Source of the DNA: Rhodoferax sp.
GTDB taxonomy: Bacteria > Pseudomonadota > Gammaproteobacteria > Burkholderiales > Burkholderiaceae_C
Assembly (NCBI GenBank): GCA_020048255.1
Contig: JAIFMR010000074.1
Span: 1 to 7,692, forward strand
Direction of reading: 5' to 3'
DNA length: 7,692 nt
Below the pieces are notes generated by a model. The model saw nothing but the letters and a program-made list of their open reading frames with translations, was not told the origin of the DNA and ran no database searches. Of this stretch, positions 1 through 7,357 are shown piece after piece (positions within the stretch are counted from its first letter, which is position 1; each line of letters starts with the position of its first letter). The position numbers and the translations under genes are program-made.

Positions 1-816
1 TCATGCCCGGCGAGGTGTTGATCTCCAGCAAATAGGGCTGGCGTGTGTTGGCGTCAATCATCACGTCGGCGCGGGCCCAGCCCCGGCAACCCAGGGTCTT
101 AAAGGCCTGCAGCACCAGTTGTTGAATGTGGGCTTCTTCCCCATCAGGTAAGCCACAGGGCACCAGGTATTGGGTGGTGTCGGTGAAATATTTATTCTGA
201 TAGTCGTAGTTGCCGTCCGGCGCCACGATGCGAATCACTGGCAAGGCCCGTGCTTGCGCGCCGCTGCCAAGCACCGGCACGGTGACCTCGTCGCCGCGGA
301 TGAACTGCTCACACAAGACCTCATCGTCCAGATCACTGGCCAGCGCGTAAGCACCTGCACATTGATCCGCCGCGGTCACTTTGGTGAGTCCAATAGTCGA
401 TCCTTCCCGCGCGGGCTTGACGATCATTGGGCTACCCAACTCGGCCCAAGCGCTCTGGGTGGCGGCCGCACTGGCTACTTTTTTCCAGGCCGGGGTGGGC
501 AGCCCATCGGCTCGCCAGATGCGCTTGGTCATGATCTTGTCAATGGCGATGCTGGGATACCCATCAGCTCGAGCGCACCTTGCACCGTGCCGTCTTCGCC
601 GAAGCGTCCGTGCAGGGCAATAAAACAGCGGGTAAAGCCCTCGCGTTTGAGCGCCGCCAGATCGCGCTCAGCAGGGTCAAACGCGTGTGCATTCACACCC
701 AGTCCCTGCAACGCCTGCAGCACGCCGGTGCCCGACATCAACGACACCTCGCGCTCGGCCGAGGCACCGCCCAAGAGTACAGCCACCTTTTCAGAAATAA
801 TGTCAAATGGGGTCAT
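1..816 (-). pseudogene. ddl: D-alanine--D-alanine ligase, frameshifted and cut by the window edge
   Basis: Ddl joins two D-alanines using ATP in the cytosol, making the dipeptide that MurF uses. The start at 816 gives MTPFDIISEKVAVLLGG; it overlaps the murC stop as ATGA and has a near-perfect ribosome site. The first frame carries GGASAEREVSL (residues 16-26, with the family's N-terminal Glu), LHGRFGEDGT (68-77) and ELMGIP (ending at residue 88). It then runs into a wrong-frame tail and a TGA at 531-529. The correct protein resumes at 553 in another frame (SIAIDKIMTKRIW) and stays open to base 2. That part includes VKPAREGSTIG (ATP-grasp), NYDYQNKYF (omega loop) and ADVM plus LEINTSPGM (Mg-binding Asp, Glu, Asn). 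The family's YTGSGVMAS segment is absent. Without the lesion about 281 residues would lie in the window, fitting a full length near 310. Identity is certain; whether the break is biological or an artefact is open. Confidence 0.9.
553..554 (-). other. Deletion junction in ddl (about 28 bases missing)
   Basis: Reading the minus strand, the codons for Gly-Ile and the first two bases of Pro88 end at 554. At 553 the next correct codon, AGC (Ser), begins a different frame. Family alignment from memory expects P-YTGSGVMAS-S here, so nine codons plus one base are missing. The upstream and downstream protein are otherwise collinear with Ddl. The exact breakpoint is uncertain by a few bases. Confidence 0.8.
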
Positions 817-2255
817 AGCCCTTTCACCTCCTGCATAGTGTGCTCTTGGGTTGAGAGCAAACTGACCACCTTGGCGCTGACCGCACCTATCGACCCCGCG
901 CCCATGCACAGCACCACGTCACCGGCGCGGACGTTGTCCACAATGGCTTGAGGCAGGGTGGCGATGTCGTCGACAAACACCGGCTCAATGCGCCCAGCTA
1001 CCCGCAGTGCCCGCGCCAGGCTGCGCCCGTCTGCCGCCACGATCGGGGCTTCACCCGCGGCGTAGACCTCGGCCAACAGTACCGCATCGGCCTGGGCAAT
1101 GACTTTCACAAAGTCATCAAAACAGTCCCGCGTGCGGGTGAAGCGGTGGGGTTGAAATGCCAGCAACAGGCGGCGCCCGGGAAACGCGCCGCGGGCGGCA
1201 GACAAGGTGGCAGCCATCTCGACTGGGTGATGACCGTAGTCATCAATCAGGGTGAAGCTGCCACCACCCTGTGCCGCGGGCACGCTCTGCTCGCCATAGC
1301 GCTGAAAGCGCCGCCCAACCCCCTTGAAGTTGGCCAGCGCACGCTGAACTGCTTCATCTTCAATGTTGAGTTCCACCGCCACAGCAATGGCCGACAGTGC
1401 GTTGAGCACGTTGTGCCGCCCCGGCAGGTTCAGTACGACGGACAAGTCGGGCAAGACCACGCCGTTGCGCCGCTGCACCGTGAAGTGCATTTGCCCGTCA
1501 ACCGCCTTCACATCTACGGCCCTGACCTCGGCGCCTTCCTCGAAGCCATAACTGGTAACGGGGCAGGTGACTTGGGGCACGATGGAGCGAACCGCCGCAT
1601 CGTCCGTGCACAGAATAGCCGTGCCGTAAAAGGGCATTTTGTGCAAGAAGTCAACAAACGCCTGTTTGAGCCGGCCAAAGTCGTGGCCGTAGGTCTCCAT
1701 GTGATCGGCATCGATGTTGGTCACCACGGCCATCACCGGCAGCAGGTTCAAAAACGAGGCATCTGACTCATCCGCCTCGACCACAATGTGATCGCCCTTG
1801 CCCAGCCGCGCATTGGCACCCGCGCTGTTCAGACGACCGCCAATCACAAAGGTCGGGTCCAGCCCCGCCTCGGCCAGCACGCTGGCCACCAGGCTGGTGG
1901 TCGTGGTCTTGCCGTGAGTGCCAGCAATCGCAATGCCGGTTTTCAGGCGCATCAGTTCGGCCAGCATCAAGGCGCGCGGCACCACCGGAATGCGCTTGTC
2001 GCGCGCGGCCAGCACTTCAGGGTTATCGGCCTGCACCGCAGTGGAGGTCACCACGGCGTCGGCACCGTCCACATGGCGGGTGGCATGGCCAATGTAGGTC
2101 TGAATGCCCAGGCCACCCAAGCGCTGCAATGTGGCGCTGTCAGACTGGTCGGAACCCGAAATGACGTAGCCCAGATTGAACAAGATCTCGGCAATGCCGG
2201 ACATGCCCACGCCGCCAATGCCAACGAAGTGAATGTGTTTGATGGCGTGTTTCAT
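813..2255 (-). CDS. murC: UDP-N-acetylmuramate--L-alanine ligase MurC
   Basis: MurC adds L-alanine to UDP-MurNAc with ATP in the cytosol, the first amino acid of the stem peptide. The protein has 480 residues (E. coli MurC is 491). Visible are the N-terminal UDP-binding GIGGVGM (12-18), the Mur ligase P-loop GTHGKTTTT (112-120, Lys116), EADESD (160-165), NIDADHMETYG (180-190), GRHNVLNALSA (279-289), DDYGHHPVE (338-346), FQPHRFTRT (367-375) and GAGSIG (452-457). The N-terminal, central ATPase and C-terminal domains are therefore all present without a break. The start at 2255 overlaps the murG stop as ATGA, with GAGGAG 8 bases upstream; the stop overlaps the ddl start in the same way. It most likely depends on the upstream operon promoter and coupled translation. 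Nothing is missing from the expected motifs. Confidence 0.98.
   Translation of the reverse strand: MKHAIKHIHFVGIGGVGMSGIAEILFNLGYVISGSDQSDSATLQRLGGLGIQTYIGHATRHVDGADAVVTSTAVQADNPEVLAARDKRIPVVPRALMLAELMRLKTGIAIAGTHGKTTTTSLVASVLAEAGLDPTFVIGGRLNSAGANARLGKGDHIVVEADESDASFLNLLPVMAVVTNIDADHMETYGHDFGRLKQAFVDFLHKMPFYGTAILCTDDAAVRSIVPQVTCPVTSYGFEEGAEVRAVDVKAVDGQMHFTVQRRNGVVLPDLSVVLNLPGRHNVLNALSAIAVAVELNIEDEAVQRALANFKGVGRRFQRYGEQSVPAAQGGGSFTLIDDYGHHPVEMAATLSAARGAFPGRRLLLAFQPHRFTRTRDCFDDFVKVIAQADAVLLAEVYAAGEAPIVAADGRSLARALRVAGRIEPVFVDDIATLPQAIVDNVRAGDVVLCMGAGSIGAVSAKVVSLLSTQEHTMQEVKGL
825..832 (-). promoter_or_regulatory. Strong ribosome binding site of ddl
   Basis: AGGAGGTG, nearly the full anti-16S complement, lies 8 bases before the ATG at 816, inside the last codons of murC. 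It settles the ddl start and rejects the longer in-frame reading from 909, which would lie inside murC and has no family similarity. Confidence 0.8.
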
Positions 2256-3328
2256 CGGGTCAACTCCTCACAAGCCACCACCATGTGGTCTGTGGCATCC
2301 AGTTTCTGCATCTTTTTGGCTTGTAGCCCGCGTTGCATCAGTTCAGTGCGCTCCATTTTTTGAAGCATTCCAGCCAGCGATGCTGCTGTGAGCTCTGCTT
2401 GTGGTACCAGCCAGGCGGCACCCTGATCCACCAGGAACTTGGCGTTGCTGGTTTGGTGGTCATCCACTGCAAAGGGAAAGGGCACGAACAGGGCCGCCGC
2501 GCCCACTGCAGCAATCTCGGTCACGGTGCTGGCACCCGCGCGGCAAATCACCAGATCGGCATCGGCAAATGCCTTGGCGGTGTTGTCAATGAAGGGTGTT
2601 AACAGCGCGGACACCCCGGCCGCGGCATAGTTGGCGCGCAAGGCGTCAATCTGTTTGGCACCACTTTGATGGATCACCTCGGGGCGCTGCTCAGGCGCGA
2701 TCAAGGCCAGAGCCTGCGGCACGATGTCATTGAGCGCTTTGGCACCCAGACTACCCCCCACCACCAGAATCTGAAGCGGCCCACGCCGCTGTGCAAAGCG
2801 CTCCGCTGGCGGTGCCACGGTCAAAAACGCGGCGCGCAAGGGGTTGCCGACCCAGGTGGCGTTCTTCATGACATTCGGAAAGGCGGTAAACACCCGGTCC
2901 GCCACTTGAGCCAAGACCTTGTTGGCCAGCCCGGCCACCGAGTTTTGCTCGTGCAGCACCAGCGGCTTGCCCAGCAACACACTCATCATGCCCGCCGGGA
3001 AGGTGATGTAGCCGCCCAAGCCCACCACCACGTCTGGCTTGACTCGGCGCAGCACCGTGATGCTTTGCCAGAAGGCGGTCAGCAGGCGCAATGGCAACAG
3101 TGCCAGAGTGATCCAACCCTTGCCACGCAAACCACCAAAGTCGATCGCCTCAAAGGCAAAGCCCTGCTGTGGCACCAACTGGCTTTCCATGCTGGGTTGC
3201 GTAGCACTACCCCGCCCGCCCAGCCAAAACACGCGCCAGCCACGTTCCCGCAAAGCCTGAGCCACAGCCAGCCCCGGAAAGATGTGCCCACCCGTACCGC
3301 CAGCCATGATCAAGGCACACTTGCTCAT
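2252..3328 (-). CDS. murG: UDP-GlcNAc:lipid I GlcNAc transferase MurG
   Basis: MurG is a GT-B glycosyltransferase on the inner face of the cytoplasmic membrane. It transfers GlcNAc from UDP-GlcNAc to lipid I, giving lipid II. It has 358 residues, against 355 in E. coli. Seen are the glycine-rich loop GGTGGHIFP (10-18), GLRGKG (66-71), GGYITFPAG (105-113), HEQNSVAG (126-133), the second glycine-rich loop GGSLGA (191-196), RAGASTVTE (263-271, including the nucleotide-sugar Glu) and DDHQTSNA (289-296). The start at 3328 is chosen because the protein begins MSKCALIMAGG as in the family and the ATG overlaps the ftsW stop as ATGA. The frame is open upstream to 3598, but that part is inside ftsW and unlike MurG. 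The loop at residues 37-48 (GGRGSATQPSME) is about five residues longer than in E. coli and is probably lineage variation. Confidence 0.98.
   Translation of the reverse strand: MSKCALIMAGGTGGHIFPGLAVAQALRERGWRVFWLGGRGSATQPSMESQLVPQQGFAFEAIDFGGLRGKGWITLALLPLRLLTAFWQSITVLRRVKPDVVVGLGGYITFPAGMMSVLLGKPLVLHEQNSVAGLANKVLAQVADRVFTAFPNVMKNATWVGNPLRAAFLTVAPPAERFAQRRGPLQILVVGGSLGAKALNDIVPQALALIAPEQRPEVIHQSGAKQIDALRANYAAAGVSALLTPFIDNTAKAFADADLVICRAGASTVTEIAAVGAAALFVPFPFAVDDHQTSNAKFLVDQGAAWLVPQAELTAASLAGMLQKMERTELMQRGLQAKKMQKLDATDHMVVACEELTR
2264..2269 (-). promoter_or_regulatory. Ribosome binding site of murC
   Basis: GAGGAG lies 8 bases before the murC ATG at 2255, within the 3' end of murG. It supports this start and re-initiation after murG translation. 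Confidence 0.7.
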
Positions 3329-4599
3329 ACGCGCCCCCCATGCATCAACGTACGGTTCTCTTTGTCGATGCGCAGCACCACAGCCATGGCGGCCAGGTTG
3401 ATCAAAATGGCAGAACCACCATAACTCATCAGTGGCAAGGTCAGGCCTTTGGTGGGCAGCGCGCCCAGGTTCACACCCATGTTGATGAAGGCCTGAAAAC
3501 CCATCCATACGGCCACACCTTGGGCCACCAGCCCAGCAAACACCCGCTCCAGGGCAATCGCTTGGCGGCCGATGTACATCATGCGACGCACCAGCCACAA
3601 GAACATGCCAATCACCAACACCACGCCGATCAGCCCAAACTCCTCGCCAATCACGGCCAGCAAAAAGTCGGTGTGCGCCTCGGGCAACCAGTTGAGCTTT
3701 TCGACACTGCCGCCCAGGCCGACGCCGAAAATCTCGCCCCGACCAATGGCAATCAACGAGTGGGTGAGCTGGTAGCCTTTGGCCAGCGCATTCTTTTCAC
3801 TCCAGGGGTCCAAGTAGGCAAAGATGCGCTCACGGCGCCATTCGCTGGCAGCAATCATCAAACTGAAGGCCACCACCAGCACCGTGGCAATCAGAAAGAA
3901 CATGCGGGCATTGACGCCACCCAAAAACAGGATGCCCATGGCAATCACGGCAATCACCATGAAGGCACCCATGTCGGGCTCGGCCAGCAGCAGCACGCCC
4001 ATCACCGCCACGGCAGCGCCCATGGGCAGCACCGCGCGAAAGAAGCGCTCCTTGACATCCATCTTGCGCACCATGTAGTCGGCGGCATACAGCAACACCG
4101 TGAACTTCGCCAGTTCAGACGGCTGAAAGCTCATCGGGCCCAAACCAATCCAGCGACGCGCGCCGTAAACCACCTTGCCCACATGCGGAATCAAGACCAG
4201 CACCAAGAGCGCCAGCGAAAACAAAAACAGCGGCCGGGCCATTTTTTCCCAGGTGGCCAACGGAACCTGGTAGGCCAGCAAGGCGCCGACAAAAGCCAGC
4301 ACCAGCCACATGGCATGGCGCACCAGGAAATAGGTGTGGGTGTATTTTGCAAAACGTGGGTTTTCGGGCAGGGCAATCGAGGCCGAATACACCATCACCA
4401 ACCCCCACAGCAACAAGGTGACCGTGACCCATACCAGCGGCTGGTCAAACCCTTGCACGCGAGCGGGAAGACTGCCGGAGGACGCCAGCCGGGTGGTACC
4501 GGTACCCAGGCGCACCGGCAGCCCATCACCGGCAGGCGCGCCAAAGCCAGCCACCCACTGCCGCAGGCGTTGCATCAGGGGCAAGGCCACCGTACTCAT
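3325..4599 (-). CDS. ftsW: Septal peptidoglycan polymerase FtsW (SEDS family)
   Basis: FtsW is a ten-helix membrane protein that polymerises lipid II at the division site together with the transpeptidase FtsI (PBP3). It has 424 residues (E. coli 414). A cytoplasmic tail of about 50 residues precedes the first membrane segment (VWVTVTLLLWGLVMVYSAS, 56-74). Hydrophobic helices then alternate through the protein. SEDS landmarks are GARRWIGLGPMSFQPSE (146-162), AEPDMG (206-211), the loop LPEAHTDF (305-312) containing the invariant Asp311 of the family's active site, and PTKGLTLPLMSYGGS (382-396). The basic tail after the last helix is short. The start at 4599 overlaps the murD stop as ATGA and has GGAGGG 6 bases upstream. 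RodA is the closest alternative, but the cluster position between murD and murG and the PTKGLTLP motif favour FtsW. No damage is seen. Confidence 0.97.
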   Translation of the reverse strand: MSTVALPLMQRLRQWVAGFGAPAGDGLPVRLGTGTTRLASSGSLPARVQGFDQPLVWVTVTLLLWGLVMVYSASIALPENPRFAKYTHTYFLVRHAMWLVLAFVGALLAYQVPLATWEKMARPLFLFSLALLVLVLIPHVGKVVYGARRWIGLGPMSFQPSELAKFTVLLYAADYMVRKMDVKERFFRAVLPMGAAVAVMGVLLLAEPDMGAFMVIAVIAMGILFLGGVNARMFFLIATVLVVAFSLMIAASEWRRERIFAYLDPWSEKNALAKGYQLTHSLIAIGRGEIFGVGLGGSVEKLNWLPEAHTDFLLAVIGEEFGLIGVVLVIGMFLWLVRRMMYIGRQAIALERVFAGLVAQGVAVWMGFQAFINMGVNLGALPTKGLTLPLMSYGGSAILINLAAMAVVLRIDKENRTLMHGGRV

Positions 4600-6197
4600 G
4601 CGGATCCCTCCAGCATGACGCCAGCGGCGTCAGCCAAGTCCGACACGGCCTGGGCAAACACACGCGCACGGTGCTCGTAGTTGTCAAACATGTCAAAACT
4701 GGCGCAGGCGGGGGACATCAACACCGCATCACCGGCATGGGCCCGCTCAGTGGCCACAGCCACGGCCTCAAGCATGGAAGCTGCGTCCAACAACGTGACA
4801 CCCGAATCTGTCAGTGCGGCGCGAATCTGCGGTGCATCGCGACCGATCAGCACCACGGCGCGTGCATAGCGGCGCACCGGGTCGGCCAAGGGGGAGAAGT
4901 CTTGCCCCTTGCCCTCACCGCCCAGAATCACCACCACCTTGCGGTCAGCTCCCAAGCCTTGCAGCGCGGCCACCGTGGCCCCCACATTGGTGCCTTTGCT
5001 GTCGTCAAAGTACTCAACCTCATCCACCATGCCAATCGGCTGCACCCGGTGCGGCTCACCGCCATACTCGCGCAAGCCGTACAACATGGGCGCCAGCGCA
5101 CAGCCTGCGCGACTTGCCAGCGCCAGTGCCGACAGTGCATTGATGGCGTTGTGGCGGCCGCGGATGCGCAGAGCATCGGCGGGCATCAGGCGTTGAAAGT
5201 AGAGCTCTTCGGCGGCCTCGTTGCGTTTGCGCTTGGTCTCATCTGCGTCCAGGGCGCGCACCAGCCAGGCCATGCCGTTGACGACCTCGATGCCAAAGTC
5301 GCCCGGGCGCTGCGGCATATCGCCGCCAAACAGAATGTAGTCACGCTGCTGAGGCGCTTGCAACTTGACACGCACTGGCGCCGGAGCTGTAGCCCCCACG
5401 CCGGCCATTGCATATGCTGCGCTGCCCCCCATGGTGGCCTTCGCGCCTAAGGGCGGCCTGTCGGCGCTCAACATGCCCATCACCAGAGTGTCTTCCCGGT
5501 TCAGCACCATCAAACCGCGCTGGCCAAAAACTTGTGCTTTGGCTTGCACATAGGCCGCCATCGAACCGTGCCAGTCCAGGTGGTCTTGAGAGATATTGAG
5601 CACAGCCGCTGCCGTGGGCTCAAAGCGGTTGTCACCGTCAAGTTGAAAACTCGACAACTCCAGCACCCAGACTTCGGGCAAAGTCTCAGCATCCAGGTGT
5701 TGCGCCAGCGTGTCGAGCAGCGTCGGCCCGATGTTGCCCGCCACAGCCACCGATTTACCGGTGCGCTCAACCAGTTGGCCGGTCAACGAGGTTACCGTGG
5801 TTTTGCCGTTGGTGCCGGTGATGGCCAGCACCGCAGGGTGGTAGCCGCGCTCGCTGTGCAGTTGCGCCAGCGCTTGAGCATACAAGCCCAATTCGCCTGC
5901 AGCCCATATACCTGCTGCGTGAGCAGCTTCAAAAACAGGAGCAACTTCAAGAGGTGTCAAACCGGGACTTTTGAACACAGCGCGCACATCGGTGCCCTGC
6001 ACCAGCTCAGAGCCCAGCGCCCCGCTGATAAAACGTGCCGCCGGCAGCTCGCTTTGCAAGCGGGCCAGTTGGGGCGGTGCCACGCGGGTATCGGCCACGG
6101 TCACCTGCGCGCCGCAACGCGCACACCAGCGCGCCATCGCCAGGCCGGATGCACCCAGGCCCAGAATGAGAACGTGTTGGTCTTGCAGATGGTTCAT
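4596..6197 (-). CDS. murD: UDP-MurNAc-L-alanine--D-glutamate ligase MurD (enlarged form)
   Basis: MurD adds D-glutamate to UDP-MurNAc-L-Ala with ATP in the cytosol, the second ligation of the stem peptide. Seen are the N-terminal GLGASGLA (13-20), KSPGL (76-80), P-loop GTNGKTTVT (128-136), ELSSFQL (180-186), NISQDHLD (201-208), GRHNAINALSA (347-357), DDSKGTN (398-404), GGEGKGQDF (426-434) and SPACASFDMF (495-504). At 533 residues it is about 95 longer than E. coli MurD (438). The excess sits mainly between the central-domain NRED (233-236) and GRHN: an Ala/Gly/Pro-rich stretch at about 244-285 and a charged stretch at about 316-340. I recall similar enlarged MurD in Comamonadaceae, so this looks like a family trait. 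The start at 6197 is followed at once by the expected VLILGLGASG. No good Shine-Dalgarno sequence precedes it. The stop overlaps ftsW. Confidence 0.97.
   Translation of the reverse strand: MNHLQDQHVLILGLGASGLAMARWCARCGAQVTVADTRVAPPQLARLQSELPAARFISGALGSELVQGTDVRAVFKSPGLTPLEVAPVFEAAHAAGIWAAGELGLYAQALAQLHSERGYHPAVLAITGTNGKTTVTSLTGQLVERTGKSVAVAGNIGPTLLDTLAQHLDAETLPEVWVLELSSFQLDGDNRFEPTAAAVLNISQDHLDWHGSMAAYVQAKAQVFGQRGLMVLNREDTLVMGMLSADRPPLGAKATMGGSAAYAMAGVGATAPAPVRVKLQAPQQRDYILFGGDMPQRPGDFGIEVVNGMAWLVRALDADETKRKRNEAAEELYFQRLMPADALRIRGRHNAINALSALALASRAGCALAPMLYGLREYGGEPHRVQPIGMVDEVEYFDDSKGTNVGATVAALQGLGADRKVVVILGGEGKGQDFSPLADPVRRYARAVVLIGRDAPQIRAALTDSGVTLLDAASMLEAVAVATERAHAGDAVLMSPACASFDMFDNYEHRARVFAQAVSDLADAAGVMLEGSA
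4606..4611 (-). promoter_or_regulatory. Ribosome binding site of ftsW
   Basis: GGAGGG lies 6 bases before the ftsW ATG at 4599, inside the last codons of murD. It fixes the start and fits translational coupling to murD. Confidence 0.7.
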
Positions 6198-7357
6198 GGT
6201 GGTTTCAGGCTCAGCGCAGCTTCAGGGTGCTCAATCCCACCAGGCACAAGAGCATGGTGATGATCCAGAAACGCACCACCACCTGGGTTTCTTTCCACCA
6301 TCTTCAAAATGCGCCGACCGGTGCCATATTTTTTCTTGGTGTATTTGAAATAGGTCACTTGCAGCATCACCGAAATGGCTTCGGCGACAAACACCCCGCC
6401 CATGATCGCCAGCACAATCTCCTGGCGCACGATGACGGCAATGGTGCCTAAAGCGCCACCCAGGGCCAGGGCGCCCACATCGCCCATAAAGACTTGCGCC
6501 GGATGGGTGTTGAACCACAAAAATGCCAAGCCGGCGCCGGCCATGGCTGCGCAAAAAATCATCAACTCGCCCGCGCCGGGAATGTGCGGCAAGAACAGGT
6601 AACGCGAAAACACCACATTGCCGGTGACATACGCAAAAATACCGAGACAAGCGCCCACCATCACCACCGGCATGATGGCCAGACCGTCCAGCCCATCGGT
6701 CAGATTCACCGCGTTGCTGGATCCCACGATCACCAGATAGGTCAGGACCACAAAGCCCAGCACGCCCAGTGGGTAGTTGATTTCCTTGAAAAACGGCACC
6801 ATCAACCCGGCCTTGGGCGGCAGGCTCATGTCAAAACCCGACTGCACCCAAGTAAAGAACAACTCCAACACCCGATAGTTGGAGTTCTCGGAAATCGAAA
6901 ACACCAGGTACAGCGCCGCCACCACACCGATCAGCGACTGCCACAGGTACTTCTCGCGCGATGGCATGCCCTCAGGGTCTTTGTTGACCACCTTGCGCCA
7001 GTCGTCCGACCATCCAATGGCACCAAAGCCCAGCGTGACCAGCAACACGATCCAGACAAAGCGGTTGCTCCAGTCAAACCACAGCAGGGTCGAGAGTGAA
7101 ATGCTCAACAAAATCAACACGCCGCCCATGGTAGGCGTGCCGCTCTTGCTCAGGTGGGACTCCATGCCGTAGCCGCGAATGGGCTGGCCGATCTTCAGCG
7201 AGGTGAGACGGCGAATCACCCAGGGGCCGGCGGCCAGGCCCATCAAGAGCGCCGTCATGGCGGCCATCACCGCGCGAAAAGTCTGGTACTGAAATACGCG
7301 CAAAAACCCCAAATCAGGCGACAGGGTTTGCAGCCATTGGGCCAGCCAGATCAGCAT
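6194..7357 (-). CDS. mraY: Phospho-MurNAc-pentapeptide transferase MraY with frameshifted C-terminus
   Basis: MraY is an integral membrane enzyme that moves phospho-MurNAc-pentapeptide from UMP to undecaprenyl phosphate, making lipid I. Residues 1-353 match the family: KSGTPTMGG (71-79), the catalytic Asp pair in GWSDDW (115-120), [13 protein letters not shown] (215-227), [10 protein letters not shown] (292-301, third catalytic Asp293), many hydrophobic helices, and GRRILKM (347-353). After Met353 the frame is wrong: the tail from 354 to 387 (VERNPGG... to SLKPP) is unlike MraY. The proper ending, [11 protein letters not shown] through GLSTLKLR and a TGA, is present in another frame at 6297-6211. 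The expected block of about 11 residues between them (APLHHHFE plus three) is missing. Restored, the protein would have about 392 residues, the usual betaproteobacterial size. The start overlaps the murF stop by 7 bases, with AGGAG 6 bases upstream. As written, the product lacks the HHH motif and the last helix and is probably inactive. Confidence 0.93.
6211..6297 (-). pseudogene. mraY: Stranded native 3' end of mraY in another frame
   Basis: Read from 6297 this frame gives 28 residues: [11 protein letters not shown], then a hydrophobic helix ([11 protein letters not shown]), then STLKLR and a TGA at 6213-6211. This is the classical MraY C-terminus, including the final membrane segment. It has no start of its own and cannot be reached from the main mraY frame. 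The native stop would leave 13 bases before the murD ATG, an ordinary spacing for this junction. Confidence 0.88.
6297..6298 (-). other. Deletion junction in mraY (about 32 bases missing)
   Basis: On the minus strand Met353 (6301-6299) and one G (6298) are followed at 6297 by the TGG of the native WKETQ. The family has about 11 residues between, centred on HHH. Thirty-three bases less the one remaining G gives about 32 lost, a net frame change. The breakpoint could shift by a base or so because of G identity on both sides. Confidence 0.8.

Noticed and set aside
529..556. Programmed frameshift or bypass in ddl as an explanation for the frame change
   Set aside because: Conserved residues are absent as well as the frame being changed, so recoding would not restore a normal Ddl; a deletion or sequence fault fits better.
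529..909. Longer ddl reading starting at 909
   Set aside because: The part before 816 is murC read in another frame; 816 has the strong ribosome site and the family N-terminus.
948..1766. Plus-strand open frame of 272 codons opposite murC
   Set aside because: This is an antisense shadow of MurC in a GC-rich gene; the composition is unnatural and there is no start signal.
2252..3598. Longer murG reading starting at 3598
   Set aside because: The extra 90 residues lie within ftsW and are unlike MurG; the family start at 3328 has the ATGA overlap.
813..4599. Internal promoters or terminators between genes
   Set aside because: All junctions overlap; no convincing -35/-10 pair or hairpin followed by a T-run was seen, and none could sit outside coding sequence.
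3340..4680. Plus-strand open frame of 446 codons opposite ftsW
   Set aside because: It is exactly antisense to a clear FtsW, is rich in His and Gln as expected for the complement of a hydrophobic GC-rich gene, has no ribosome site, and resembles no family.
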